From positions 9,880,943-9,944,942 of the forward strand of contig CM047431.1 of NCBI GenBank assembly GCA_026168455.1: DNA of 64,000 nucleotides, in the 5' to 3' direction. This document shows, piece by piece, positions 10,089 through 20,530 of the stretch. The notes beneath the pieces are model-generated. The model saw nothing but the letters and a program-made list of their open reading frames with translations. It did no database searches and was not told where the DNA came from. A program made the translations under genes and the position numbers. Position 1 is the stretch's first letter; each line of letters begins with the position of its first letter. The stretch is from Theocolax elegans. Lineage: Eukaryota > Arthropoda > Insecta > Hymenoptera > Cerocephalidae.

Positions 10089-11429
10089 TTAGGCACTGTA
10101 GTCCGTTATAATTTGACGCTTGGAATCTATTTCTAGAATGTTGTCGAATTCAGCGAAAACGATACAATTGATGGTTTCCGAAAGTGCCTCCTCGAAACGA
10201 ACCTCGATGCGCAGAGCACCCGAGCGTACGAGACTCCAATGAGACGAAAAGTGCGCCGACATGTCGGGTGTCAAGTCAAAGGCAAACAGGCAGAATCCCA
10301 ACGGATAAGTAATGCGTGATACGTCGATACCTTCGTTTAGATAATGTATACCTGTGCCGGAAAAGAGTGTATGAAAGGCCTTGACAAAGAGTCTGTTGTT
10401 TCCGGTGAAACGCGGTTGTAGCGGTTTACTCGGAATTTGCACTCCGTCCACGTAAAGAGACAGAAAATTTATGGAAAAATGATGAAAGTTGAAAGGGTTC
10501 ATACGTCGATTAGCGTTAAACGCACGGTTTCGTATGAAGCCCAAAATAATTCTTTTAGGTAATTGACCCAATATCACGTTATCGAGAGTATCGCTCAAAA
10601 TACTACTGTGCATGGTAAACGACTTAACTTCCACCCTTGTAATTGGGTACTTTGCTGTGGTTTTAGCCAAAGCATTAGCGTGAGCGAGCAAAATGCCAGG
10701 GCTTATCTTTGCTCGACGCACGATCAACGTTGCCTCTTTTATGTGAACGGAAAATTTACCGCCGTCAGACCAATCCATGAGACAAAAAGCGTCTTTACTG
10801 CGCACCAATCTCACTCTCATTTCTACCCCGTTGAGCAAAAATTTTGGTTGATTGAAGACGTCGCAATGCAAATGTCCAATCATTTCGACCGGTTTGCCAC
10901 CGAGAGTAAAATACTGTCGATTTAAGAGTCCAGCATTGGTTCCTGGCGTGTTGGCAGGTGCGTTGGGTGGTGCATCCATGCAACCGGCAGTATCAGGATA
11001 GCAGAGACCGGCAGTTAGATGAGAAGTCAATGAAGGGGCTGAGTAATTCAACAGCGTTTCTATGTAGGCTCGATAAGGATAAGCATTGTTTGGTAGTGAC
11101 ACTAGTTTCTGATTAAAAAATATATCCATTTGATCAAACATCGAGTGAATAAAATTGTTTATCGGCGCAACTTTTGCATTTTCAACGTCGACTTTTACGG
11201 GTAGTATTTGAACCGTAACGTGCAACATTGTGTGCGCGAGATCTAAGTAGTGTTCCGTAGAACTTGATACCAAAAATTCCAAAGGTGAATCGCTTTCATT
11301 GCTGAGAGACGACACGGGTTTGTAGTAGAGATAAGAGCTGCTCTCTATCGACGTCTGCGTGAGAGGAACGGTGAATAGGTCCAGTGCGCTCTTCATACCC
11401 TCACCGCTACAGGCGTGTAAGTACGCCAT
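10089..11429 (-). CDS. Polinton capsid-type protein (F54H12.2-like), 446 residues, intact
   Basis: The best start is ATG at 11429, giving an N-terminus beginning MAYLHACSGEGMKS. The longer frame begins with TTG and overlaps the previous gene. Motifs recognisable from the insect 'F54H12.2-like' family of Maverick capsid proteins include LDLFTVP.TQTSIE, a YLDLAHTMLHV strand, NNAYPYRAYIETLLNYS (about residues 120-140), HLHCDVFNQPKFLLNG and RLVRSKDAF. Beta-rich sequence over the whole length fits a double jelly-roll major capsid protein. A penton role is the alternative. There is no stop or frameshift over 1.34 kb, which contrasts with the broken integrase and protease of the same copy. Confidence 0.75.
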   Translation of the reverse strand: MAYLHACSGEGMKSALDLFTVPLTQTSIESSSYLYYKPVSSLSNESDSPLEFLVSSSTEHYLDLAHTMLHVTVQILPVKVDVENAKVAPINNFIHSMFDQMDIFFNQKLVSLPNNAYPYRAYIETLLNYSAPSLTSHLTAGLCYPDTAGCMDAPPNAPANTPGTNAGLLNRQYFTLGGKPVEMIGHLHCDVFNQPKFLLNGVEMRVRLVRSKDAFCLMDWSDGGKFSVHIKEATLIVRRAKISPGILLAHANALAKTTAKYPITRVEVKSFTMHSSILSDTLDNVILGQLPKRIILGFIRNRAFNANRRMNPFNFHHFSINFLSLYVDGVQIPSKPLQPRFTGNNRLFVKAFHTLFSGTGIHYLNEGIDVSRITYPLGFCLFAFDLTPDMSAHFSSHWSLVRSGALRIEVRFEEALSETINCIVFAEFDNILEIDSKRQIITDYSA

Positions 11430-11439
11430 TTCTCTACGA

Positions 11440-11928
11440 TTATTTTGGTCCAAAAATGTCGGTTATACTTTTGACTGGTTTTCTTTTTCGATATCTGCGT
11501 TTTCGAGCAACGGATTTATGCTTTTTTCCTATGCGTTTTCTAATGCGTACAGTGCCGCGCCTACGTTTCAACTGTCGTTTACGTTTGGCAACCCACGTTT
11601 TATATCCGCTTCCTCGCATCATTTCGGAAATTTTATTTGCCGCTTTTCTTTTCATATTTTTTCCAGATTCACGAACACGAATGTTTACAGATTCTTTTAA
11701 ATTGGCACCGTTGTTGGCAACGTCGTCCAGTATATTCAAACCGGTACGTACAGCTTCTTTACCTACCGCTTTAGCCCCGCTAGCGAGATAAGGCACAATA
11801 TTCCTGAATATTGATCCTATGAAACTACCGATTCCGCGACCGCGTTGATAATTAGATCCCTCGAAAACGCTTCTAACACTTCTTCCACCGCCAACTTGAT
11901 TTTCGTAATAATTAATATAATAACTCAT
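11440..11928 (-). CDS. basic Polinton virion protein (adenovirus core/minor capsid-like), 162 residues
   Basis: ATG at 11928, stop at 11440, 10 bases before the capsid start. Residues 28-60 contain a glycine-rich GRGIGSFIGSIFRNI segment and a small amphipathic helix, followed by SGYKTW and a C-terminal third dominated by K and R (RKRQLKRRRG, RKRIGKKHK, RKRRYRKRK). This is the layout of the adenovirus pVI/pX-like small proteins of Polintons: an N-terminal membrane-active or hexon-binding part and a DNA-condensing basic tail. The function is inferred from composition and neighbours. The frame is intact. Confidence 0.6.
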   Translation of the reverse strand: MSYYINYYENQVGGGRSVRSVFEGSNYQRGRGIGSFIGSIFRNIVPYLASGAKAVGKEAVRTGLNILDDVANNGANLKESVNIRVRESGKNMKRKAANKISEMMRGSGYKTWVAKRKRQLKRRRGTVRIRKRIGKKHKSVARKRRYRKRKPVKSITDIFGPK

Positions 11929-11931
11929 ACT

Positions 11932-12665
11932 TCAACGGATACGCTTAAAGTGAAGCGTAACCGTCAACGTACCATACTCAAATGGTATGCTTTGACCATG
12001 TTGATCTCTTATATCTACGACGACGTTTCTAAAAGTATGGTGCAAAAGAGGTATGTAATGTATGGGTGCAAAATGCTTCACGGTATTTGTACCAAATCTA
12101 TATTTAACTGTTTCTAAAGCGACTATCCGCAAAAGAGTAGCTTGCGTGTCACCGACGGTGTATGGTTCGCAAGTGCCCGTGTACACGTACAATTGATCCG
12201 GTATAGCTCGCGCGAGACATGCCGGTCGAGTAGCGACGTTGTTGGTTGTTCCAGTTTTGGAGGTTACAAAAGTACCGGTTCTTCTGTATACAACGTCCTA
12301 GACAACGTTCTAGTGTACAACGGTACTAGAGACTGATGATCGCGCGCGAGATGCGCTCTATTTATCTCATTGGCCAGCTGCTCGATGCTATCGTAAACAC
12401 CGCACGGAAAATTGCAAACGGTTTCGTTACTTTCAGCTTTAGGTTTCTTCTCTAAGCCTTGTCTGAAAGTGTATGAGCTATCTTTTTTTTGCACGTGCAT
12501 TATCGTACAAGGTATGTGAATTTCGGCTAGCCCCACTTGCCAATCACCAGTCAGACGCATTTCTCTGTATAGATGTGTGGTGAAACAGGTAGTGGTATTG
12601 TCGGGAAAGAAGTTCATACTACTGTTACTCGGCAAAACCAAGTAAAAATCGTCCGTGTTATCCAT
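11932..12665 (-). pseudogene. conserved Polinton structural-type protein, split by one frameshift
   Basis: The first part runs from ATG at 12665 (133 codons) and carries DDFYLVLPSNSS, a W-Q-V-G-L-A-E-I motif and a Y-D-S-I-E-Q-L-A segment. The reading then changes frame near 12290, and the second part (to 11932) carries YTGTCEPY, VGDTQA.LLRIV and a final IPFEYGTLTVTLHFK.IR. Both parts are recurrent, in this order, in one protein of insect Polintons, always next to the integrase and the basic protein. The ATG overlaps the integrase stop by 8 bases. The role is unknown; a minor capsid (penton-like) protein is possible. Confidence 0.6.
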
Positions 12666-13745
12666 GTTTCAATGGTCCAATGTCGGAGGCTCTAACCCAC
12701 GAATTAAATTTGTCAAGATATTCCAGCCATTTAATTAGCAACTGCTTTTTAGATCCGCGACCTCTGCTTCGTAGAACGCGTTCCACTCTAAACCGTTGGG
12801 CGGTTTCCAAACGTTTCAATCTTACAGAAACCAATTCCTCGTTGTAGAAAAATCCGTCGATAGTTTCACCATTCAGATCTCGCAGTTCGTACGTATATAT
12901 ATTTTGACGTTTCGAAACGCGATTCATCACAAATATTTCTTCGCTATAATTCTTTTCGAACTCTTTCGCGAACGTACCCTTAAACCGACTGATGCGTACG
13001 TAATCATCGACCTTGTATTTAGACTCTTTGGCTGATTTACCCTTGTGACGAAGTGCACGCCTCTGTAATTGGGCGCGTGCCTCAGCGGCATTATACAATT
13101 ATACGTCTGCGGGTCGTAATTTAATCGTGGTATGCATGGTGTTGTTGTAGGCGTACACAATTTTGTGTATAACGTCTATATAACGATGCGTATTTTGATA
13201 CGTAAAGTACCTCCACAAACGCTCTTTAAGAGTGCGATTGAGGAGTCAGGATTTCGAGCGACCCTAAATCATATGTCGTGTTTCCCGAGAACGCTCTGCA
13301 TACTGGCGCCAACAAATTCTTTCCCTCTGACCATTTGTACGTAAACCGGTGATCTACCGTTGGCTCTTTTGAGAATTTGTTCAAACGCCGTGGCTACGGT
13401 GCGGGTCGATTTGTCGCGCAATGGCTCCACCCACGCGAATTTACTGAGTACATCCACGACAACGAGTAAATAGCAAAACCCATCGTTTTCCTTCTTTAAA
13501 GACGTTAATTGACACAAATCTGCTTCCCAGACATCGTCAATGTTGGAAACATCGTAGTGCAATCTTGGAAATTTTCTTCGTATCGGGCGATGTAGTGTGT
13601 ACGCGTCCTGATTGCTCAACCACTTGTACAACCGTTTCTTTTTGGTCTCGCTCATCGATCTACCCTTTGCGTTGACTCGCAGCAAATTGCGAGCGCCGGC
13701 AAAGCCAGCCTCGTGAGCAGGATCGTAGTATTGTTTATCGTACAT
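12658..13745 (-). pseudogene. Polinton retroviral-type integrase with C-terminal chromodomain, inactivated
   Basis: From ATG at 13745, the first 130 residues include the zinc-binding/N-terminal part and the start of the rve core: VWEADLCQL holds the first catalytic Asp, and YLLVVVDVLSKFAWVEPL is the typical core strand. At the second catalytic position a valine stands where the family has Asp. The frame then stops (13269). Matching sequence resumes in another frame after a small deletion that takes out the stretch with the catalytic Glu, is interrupted by one more stop just before 13098, and ends with a chromodomain (RVERVLRSRGRG..LIKWLEY.DKFNSWV). The enzyme is dead by at least four lesions. 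Confidence 0.8.
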
Positions 13746-13751
13746 GTTTCT

Positions 13752-14247
13752 TTAAATATCCAATTTCAACCACTTCTTTCTAGCAGCGTTTCTCGTCAAA
13801 GGTGGTGTGTGTACTGCGTAAGCTATTCTCCGATCCACCGTATTTGAAGATGTTGTATCCTGTAAAACTGGCGCTGATCTTCGTCTGGCTATTTTTGCCG
13901 GTTTAGTTAGTCGCTTGGCAATTTTTGCCAGTTCCGGATTTCCAATAAGTTTCGCAGGTGTTTCGGAATCGTCGATAAATTTTAGTAACAGAGGTAGAAA
14001 CGAGCCACCGCTCTGGATTATTATGCGTTTCTATCATTGCCAACCAACGATTGAGTCGAACGGTACCGTGCAACACGTTAAGAGCGCACTCACAAATACA
14101 CTTTACAAGATTTTTATCAGCTGTACGCAGCAAATCGTTGGGTTGGCGAGCGTCAACGTGGCAAAGAGCGTTCAAAAGTGCAACTTGTTTCTTCGAAAAG
14201 TGTTTACCCGAAACACAACCATCAAAAGACGATGTTGTCTCGTCCAT
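13752..14247 (-). pseudogene. conserved first-gene protein of insect Polintons (about 165 residues), one frameshift
   Basis: ATG at 14247. The N-terminal half contains LLRTADKNLVKCICECALNV followed by L-G-T-V.L, a signature seen in a small protein upstream of the integrase in insect Polinton-like loci. The published-type frame ends at 13903, but after a one-base change near 14020 another frame continues with a K-L-I-G-N-P-E-L segment and a basic stretch (KRLTKPAKIARR) to a stop at 13752, six bases before the integrase ATG. The basic tail suggests nucleic acid binding. No enzymatic motif is visible. Confidence 0.6.
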
Positions 14248-14327
14248 CGTTACCGATACACTGTTTATCGCGAAATGGATATTGTAACGGTGTGTTTGCC
14301 CGGGGAAAAATTATCGAGTTGCCCGTC

Positions 14328-14337
14328 TTTTATATAC
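14328..14337 (-). promoter_or_regulatory. TATA-like box at the head of the Polinton gene run
   Basis: TTTATATACG on the plus strand reads CGTATATAAA on the minus strand, about 80 bp before the ATG at 14247, in the right place to drive the minus-strand gene series. Confidence 0.4.
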
Positions 14338-14408
14338 GTAGTTCGTGGTGAACAAACCTTTCTAGTATCGCTGACTAGATATCACGTACTCGATGATTAA
14401 ACAAAATA

Positions 14409-15276
14409 TGTAACTATATATATAATGTTTCCAAATATTTCCCGCGCAGCGGCTGCGGTTACCTGTCCGCACACTTGCCGTTAAAGTTGTTTGGAAATCG
14501 TTTTTGGATTTCCAACAACGACAGGTAAAATAATGATAATCTTTCCTGAAATGGACCGCGGAAAGAAAATTAAATGTGAGTTCGTGAGAGTCCGCATATT
14601 TATATACGACTCGTAGGATAACGGAGGAACAAATATATGCGTCGGTTCGGAATCTATAAATCAACACGATTTGAAATGAATTAATTATTCACAGATTTAT
14701 TTAAATGAAACGAAATAACAAATAAATACAACGACAATTATTGTCTGAGGTCGATACACGCACGAAGGTTGAGTCGTAAACGTCGGCTCAACGCGAGAGG
14801 GGAAAGGGGTACGCGAACTAATTCTCTTGAAAATTAAACGAACGATCGCGTTAAATAAACTAATTAATACCACTTATTTTTAATTGTATTCGAATGACGA
14901 ATAAGCCCACACGAAGGAACAGTTAGCTTCTTCTCTCTCGCTCTCTATATTTCGCTTGATTGAGATATCGGCGGGATAACTCCTCGACCGCCGATCAATC
15001 TGCGTCGTACGTCTCTTAAAACAGCACAGTTAAAACCACACGGAAAAAACTCGCGTAGAAAAACTATATCAACCGTGATATATCCCGTCACAAGTGTCGT
15101 CGCGATCTCTCTCGTGTCTCGGTAATCCTGCGCGCGCGACCGCTCTCTCACGAATTGCCGATTTTCGTTGCGCGGGCATCAGCCATTCGAGTCGTTGGCT
15201 ATATCTATACCTATATATAGCACTCGTGTTTACCTAAGGAATTCGTATAATGGTGAGTGAATATCACTTACCATTA

Positions 15277-15278
<2 letters not shown>
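14409..15278. mobile_element. solo LTR, 870 bp, 5-bp AAATA target duplication
   Basis: It begins TGTAACTATA and ends CCATTACA, and is flanked on both sides by AAATA (14404-14408 and 15279-15283). It shares its terminal GAATTCGT...GGTGAGT...TTACC.TTACA block and internal ACAGGTAAAAT...GACCGCG block with the LTR at 38173-39167. Same-type termini (TGTAAC) occur at 47445, next to the minus-strand gypsy element, so a gypsy source is likely. No internal coding region remains. The frame at 14945-15151 is fortuitous. Confidence 0.75.
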
Positions 15279-15314
<36 letters not shown>

Positions 15315-15318
<4 letters not shown>

Positions 15319-15545
15319 TATTTCACGTCAAGTGGTAAGATGAAAATTTTAAATCGCATCAAATTTTTAGAGCAGACTGGAAATATCTTCCAGAAAATAA
15401 AAAAAATTTGTAAATGTTAAAAATTATTTGACTGAGAATTATTTCACAACGAAAAATGGACATTTTTCAATTTTTTAAAAAAGCGAATTTTGCGGCTATG
15501 ATACAAAACAAAATTTTTAAGCAAGTTCCCCGTGCATACTTTTTT
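15315..15545. mobile_element. one-armed copy of the 6564-7511 foldback element
   Basis: After a (TA)n run (15285-15314), GCGCTATTTCACGTCAAGTG and the following 200 bp match the left arm of the palindrome at 6564, including GATGAAAATTTTAAATCGC and the GACTGGAAATATCTTC segment, with more divergence. The mirrored arm is missing. Confidence 0.65.
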
Positions 15546-17029
15546 GAATACCAAATAGTATAAGTTTTCATAGTTTTTCAACGAAAATAAAATTCTAAAA
15601 GTGGCAGCCTATTCGAATCTGAATGGAATTAGCCATATATATACTAGTACGTGATCGGACTTTTCACCGAATCCATTTCACCAAAAGACATTTCACCAAT
15701 AAGACATTTCACCGAATGTACTTTTGACCGAATAATGTATTTATGTTTTTTTTTTATTTTTGAGTTATTGGGTGTCTCGAGTTACTTTATAATTAAATAG
15801 TATGTGTTGTAATGATATATAATTAGTGAATATTCATCAAAAATTCTTTTTTAGCGGAAATTTAGATGTTATTGACGACTGCATCTCATAATATATTAAT
15901 AATTTATTAGTAATTTAAAAACTTTTTAAAATTTAGAATACGTATTTACACTTAACCTTGTAGGGTTATCATGCATTATTAATGATATTCATCCTCCTCT
16001 GTCCGTCCTTCATCCTTTGTCCATCTCTCCTCCATCCATATCCATCCCATTTCCATCCTTCCTCCATTCCTTCTCAAAATCAGGTAAAAATGTATCAAAT
16101 TTTACGGTATATTGTATATTGCATTTTTTTAACCTATTAAAAACCAGGCAAACCTGGCAGAGATATCGAGTAACGAACTATGCCATCCTTTGCATAACCA
16201 AAAAGATACTCATGTTATTTCTTTTGTCGATTACAATTGTTTATAAAAATTATTTAATTAAATAACCCAAAATTTTGTAATTTTGCAAAACTGAGTGCGG
16301 ATATCGATTCTACGGGCAAAAACACGACAAAAATCTATGTAATGTTTTTTTGTAAGAGTTCAATTTGTTAGTCTAAAACAGGAACAAACTTTTCACATGT
16401 AAATCATCTTTCTCATCCGTCTTTAATCTAGATCTGGGGAATGCCGTAGTGTTGCATGTTACAATTGGATGAGCTTATTTTTTTTCAAAACCTTCCGCGT
16501 TAGAGATCACGTTTGAGTGGCAGGCTAACGGTGGTACGTCAAGTGAAAATAAAAATTATCTTTCGAAATGAACATTTTTAATGGGTTAATGATTTATGCC
16601 CTTTTCAGTGTATTTTCCAAAAGGGACGGAAGAGAAAAAATAATGAAATCTATGTAGGAGGGATTGAAATGAATTGGAGGGCCAAGGAGGGTACCTGAGA
16701 AGGCCTGTAAATTCTAATCATATAAATTTTGAATATAAATTTATTAAAGATTTACATTTATTCATTGAATATTAACCAAAGACTTAATAAACGCACAACC
16801 AATAACACAATCACCTAATTGTCTCAAATATAGAGAAAAAAATAATTAATATGTAAAGTGGGGTTTACATATCTCTCTTTTACATAAAAACTATAGCGAG
16901 ATATGAGGAATCCGTGATCTTCAATATAAAGTAGAGGAAATTTTGATATTGTTGATGAAATAATTAGGTCTCGAATTATAAGGTTTTTGCCAGCTTAATG
17001 TTGGCAGAACCAATGGTATATGATATTGG
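15546..17029. other. AT-rich stretch with a short TTCACC-type repeat, no gene
   Basis: Bases 15661-15735 contain four to five short direct repeats of the form CATTTCACC(G/A)AA(T), a pattern also produced by small insect MITEs. The frame at 16017-16265 is low-complexity and unsupported. No RNA gene or transposon terminus was recognised. Confidence 0.4.
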
Positions 17030-17285
17030 ATGCAGTAATTAATTCCTTATAGAAGCAGTAAAATAGCTAAAAATTAGTTAAAAATTTTTACTATTTAATT
17101 TCTTTTTTTTAGTTAAGGTTTTTTGTAATTTTTTCTCATATCCAAAAGGAATTTTACGCAGTTTGTCGTGCTAAAAATTATGGTGCTAGGCTTATTTCAG
17201 TAGCAAGTTAGCGATATCGGTATTAACTCGGTGCTAGATGCAGTTGTAAATTCCTGATTGAAGCAATAAATTAGCTAAAAATTGC
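17030..17285. repeat. tandem duplication, period about 208 bp
   Basis: GATGCAGTAATTAATTCCT at 17030 and GATGCAGTTGTAAATTCCT at 17238 start matching blocks that continue to AGCTAAAAATT. The intervening sequence is diverged. It is followed by a (CA)n microsatellite (17378-17422), and a (GT)n microsatellite lies at 18055-18096. The tract between (17.4-18.2 kb) holds no gene that I can support. Confidence 0.5.
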
Positions 17286-17375
17286 TGTATATTCATTTTC
17301 AAGTGTTCCACCACATTAGTGATTCTTCCTTTAAGTGCCTGCATGACTCTTATTCCATATATTTATTTCCATACA

Positions 17376-17436
<61 letters not shown>

Positions 17437-18053
17437 TAACTCCTACTTCGTGCGGATAACATGAGAAGAAAATTTAAGGAGCTGCAGAAGCAAAAAAAAA
17501 ATTGCGGAGGAAATACGCGCATATACATCCGGTAAGATGGAGGATTCATTACCAAAGAGAAATATATATCGTACGGACTTACCTTCCTCTGCAACAAAAT
17601 TGATATCTCAATGTACGGTTTTGTCTTATACTCAGCTTTTGAAATTACACACGATAATAATCGGAACAATGCAAAAAAACTAATGCGTGTATACAGCTTT
17701 TCCAATTTAAATTTTAATGAAGGGAATCAACAAAATACGTAGATATCGGTCAATGATATATACAATTCGACTATTCGAGGAGATGTGGTCTTCACCGGTT
17801 TTCGTTTCGTTCCGTTTGCGCGGATGCATATATCGCTCCATGACATGAGGCAATAACTCGTTTGCTTAAGCTGGCCAACATCTACGAGTGATATTAACGC
17901 TCTTGTTTTGGTATAATGGCAAGTAAAATGCAATGTGCGAGGAATAAAAGGAAATGTCGGTGTTCATTATACAAGGATACTACATAGCTAGGTAATACTA
18001 CATAATAGGATAACTGGATATGTGTGGGTGTGTGTATGCGTGCATGTATGCAA

Positions 18054-18098
<45 letters not shown>

Positions 18099-18217
18099 TG
18101 TGTTTTTTTATAGAGGAGGTGGTAAAAATGCGTATGGACTTTCTTAGGAGGTAACCGTCTCACTTTCTCATGCATATGGGGCTGTTGCTGTTGATACCTC
18201 CCCTAGCATGCATTTCT

Positions 18218-18510
18218 TTCTTTCTGACGTAGTTCAGTCATAAAGGTGCTGCGAAGCTTACCACGGCATTCCAACCTTCTTGCGAACGATGAAGGCACAT
18301 CCTAATGCCCTCTGGAGTTAAAGGATCCTTCCAAAAGGTTTGAAAGTGTTCCCTTTCTTCCACGCACTGAGGATACCAGGATTAGACGTGTTCCACGTCT
18401 TTGTCAATGCCAGCATAAGTTGGGCACTCACAAGGAAAGGTTCCACCTTCCGGGAAACGGATTTCCTTGCAACTTTGAGAGATGTTTATGGTACCCAAAT
18501 ATGAAAGAAT
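18218..18510 (-). pseudogene. 3' tail of an R1/I-type non-LTR retrotransposon
   Basis: On the minus strand the translation reads a zinc-binding end: IRFPEGGTFPCECPTYAG, then a DKDVEHV histidine, an EEREHFQTFWKD segment and QEGWNAVVSFA. This C.C...H pattern followed by a W-N-A-V-V helix is the C-terminal tail found after the RNase H region in R1-like non-LTR elements. In-frame stops (for example after EHV) show it is dead. The upstream part is displaced by the palindromic elements at 18512-19520. Confidence 0.55.
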
Positions 18511-18511
18511 T

Positions 18512-19021
18512 CATATGAAATTTAATCTCGTAGGCTGTTTCACAAAAGTTATACACAGTTATCGAAAAATCGTGAAAAAAATATGTTTAAGCTTAATCGC
18601 CAATAACTCGGAAAGAAATAGACGTAGTTGCTCAAAGTCAAATTGATTAAATATTTGAGATCAAGTAGACATAGTTTAAAAAAAATAGGCTCAAATATCT
18701 CAATTTGGACAAAAGTTATGGAAAAAGTAAGAATTGGATAAAATTTTAACGAAAATTTAGTATTAAAATTTGATAGACTTTTCAGGCAGATATTTCGTCT
18801 AATTCTTACTTTTTCCATAACTTTTGTCCAAATTGAGATATTTGAGCTTCTTTCTTTTAAAACTTTGTCTACTTGATCTCAACTATTTAATTAATTTGAG
18901 TTTGAGCAACTACGTTTATTTCTTTCCGAGTTATTGGCGATTAAGCTTAAATATATTTTTTTCACGATTTTTCGATAACTGCGTAGAACTTTTGTGAAAC
19001 AGCCTATGAGATTGAATTTCA
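18512..19021. mobile_element. palindromic MITE, about 510 bp
   Basis: TAGGCTGTTTCACAAAAGTT at 18531 is mirrored by AACTTTTGTGAAACAGCCTA ending 19006, and the mirrored sequence extends inward through CCAATAACTCGGAAAG and outward through ATTTAATCTCG/TGAGATTGAA. A TA dinucleotide at 18531-18532 and 19005-19006 fits a mariner-type target, but because the palindrome extends past it the true boundary is uncertain. Confidence 0.7.
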
Positions 19022-19027
19022 TCTTAA

Positions 19028-19520
19028 GGGGATGTCGGAGCCATAGCCTCCATCAAAAGCCGCTCGATCTCGCGGCTTCGAATGGCGCTGTAGTCAGGTG
19101 TCGATTTTTACGATAAACGTACTTGAAACATAAATTATAAATTGAAAGATACTTTTCCCCCTAGCTATAACTAATATTAAGGTAATTGTAATATTACTCT
19201 TGGCAGCAAATGTTTATTTTTTTAAAGAAATGTGAAATACGTCTCATATTCAATGAATCTATATCTGCCGTAATGCTACACGCAACGTATTTCACATTTC
19301 TTTAAAAAAATAAACATTTGCTGCCAAGAGTAATATTACAATTACCTTAATTTTAGTTATAGCTAGGGGGGAAAGTATCTTTCAACAGCTCTATGTAGCT
19401 GCAAAATTTATAATTTATTTTTTAAGTACGTTTATCGTAGAAATCGACACCTGACTACAGCGCCATTCAAAGCCGCGAGATCGAGCGGCTTTTGATAGAG
19501 GCTATAGCTCCGACATCCCC
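19028..19520. mobile_element. 493-bp palindromic MITE with TTAA target duplication
   Basis: The ends GGGGATGTCGGAGCCATAGC and GCTATAGCTCCGACATCCCC are inverted copies, and the mirror symmetry continues to CTGCCAAGAGTAATATTAC near the centre. TTAA flanks it exactly (19024-19027 and 19521-19524). TTAA duplications with G-rich termini are typical of Kolobok (and piggyBac) families; three Kolobok elements are present in this window. It encodes nothing. Confidence 0.8.
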
Positions 19521-19522
19521 TT

Positions 19523-19605
19523 AATTCTTTTATATTTGGGTACCAAAAAACAGCTCTTAAAGTTGCAACGGAATCCGTTTCCCGGAAGGTGGAACCTCTC
19601 CTTGT
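19523..19605. repeat. inverted copy of 18422-18510
   Basis: TATTTGGGTACC followed by TTGCAACGGAATCCGTTTCC and CGGAAGGTGGAACC is the reverse complement of the retrotransposon tail sequence at 18422-18510. The similarity ends about 19605. The frame at 19589-19867 continues from it but shows no family resemblance. Confidence 0.6.
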
Positions 19606-20530
19606 CTGTATCTACGTATATACGGATATGGTGCAGGTAGCTGTGAAAGCACCCATGACCGGTACGCAGCTGGGTGAGTTAGAAGATGATGAATCCATAT
19701 TTCTCGCTCGCTCACTTCACAACATCAGGGATGACTCGGTGAGTCCAGTGACCTTCGCTGTCTCATGGTCTGAAGGCTCCACGCAAGGTCTTAAGCGCTC
19801 AATGAGCAGTTGCTCTTCTCTGGTACGCCGGATAGGGGAGACTTTCTCCCAGCGAGTTTTGACTTAATACGGCCCGAAAAGGCTTCAGATCCGCTTTTTG
19901 TCCTCTGACCCCTTTAGGCGGCTCAGCTGAGTCCCTTTTTCTTGCCTTTAAGTACAACATTTGCTCAGTCAGGGAGCGTCTACTGGCCCGCTTTCTTTAG
20001 TGGACTGCTTTGATTCCTACTTTCTTTTTTCCAGTATGCTGAAGCAGTAAGGTTCTCTCTCTATTGGCCACCTTTCATATTCGCGCCTTTGTGCGAAAGA
20101 TGAACAACGTTTGGCAAATTACATCCTTAGGCATGCCTGCCGCATTATTATTCTTTGAAACAGACACAGAATACTGCTCACTGGTTTTCAGCATCTTGTG
20201 AATGTTGTTCTTATTCAGAATAAACTTCATTAGATTCTCCACTTTCTCCTTCAAACAGAGGGAAGTTCTGTCTACCTCACTCGACATCCTAGTCCTGGGC
20301 AGGTCACAGGTAGCATTAGATGCTTTTGAGGCTTAGGATCTAACCTCTGCAGCACTTCTCATTATTGCTCATAATTAATCTTATTTTGTTTCAGGTGTTT
20401 TTGTAATTACAAAATTATTTATTGTACATTATCTTAAATTATAATTTCAAAATTCTTAATAGTTATTGTATTTTATAAAAAAATGAATTTAAAATTTAAA
20501 ATCAATATATAACAAATATTATTATTTCAG
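19606..20530. other. no recognised gene
   Basis: This contains a short plus frame ending 19867 and a minus frame (20075-20287), neither with motifs. The lysine-rich minus frame has no neighbours that would support it. The last 150 bp are AT-rich and end in a good splice acceptor (TTATTTCAG at 20522-20530) that leads into the exon below. Confidence 0.4.

Larger units (their letters stand above)
7512..14408 (-). mobile_element. partial Maverick/Polinton element (minus strand)
   Basis: From 14247 down to 7674 there is a compact run of minus-strand genes, spaced by a few bases or overlapping: a conserved small Polinton protein, a chromodomain retroviral-type integrase, a conserved two-part protein, a very basic short protein, a capsid-type protein, two small proteins, an adenain-like cysteine protease and two more unknown proteins. 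Polintons are 15-20 kb and also encode protein-primed DNA polymerase B and a packaging ATPase. Neither is in this window, so the copy is truncated. The right end is cut at the solo LTR (14409). No terminal inverted repeat could be identified. Several genes carry frameshifts or stops. Confidence 0.8.

Noticed and set aside
10563..10925. 120-codon plus-strand frame, and other frames antisense to the Polinton genes (11359-11791, 13915-14400)
   Set aside because: Shadows of the minus-strand genes, with no motif of their own.
12901..12930. GACGTTTC as part of a further hammerhead
   Set aside because: No CTGANGA box or stem II at the right distance; the sequence is part of the integrase gene.
7512..14408. 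A complete integrated virus
   Set aside because: No DNA polymerase B, no packaging ATPase and no terminal repeats in the window, and integrase and protease are broken; it is a partial Polinton.
17378..18096. Frames through (CA)n and (GT)n microsatellites
   Set aside because: The translated THTHTH runs are simple repeats, not genes.
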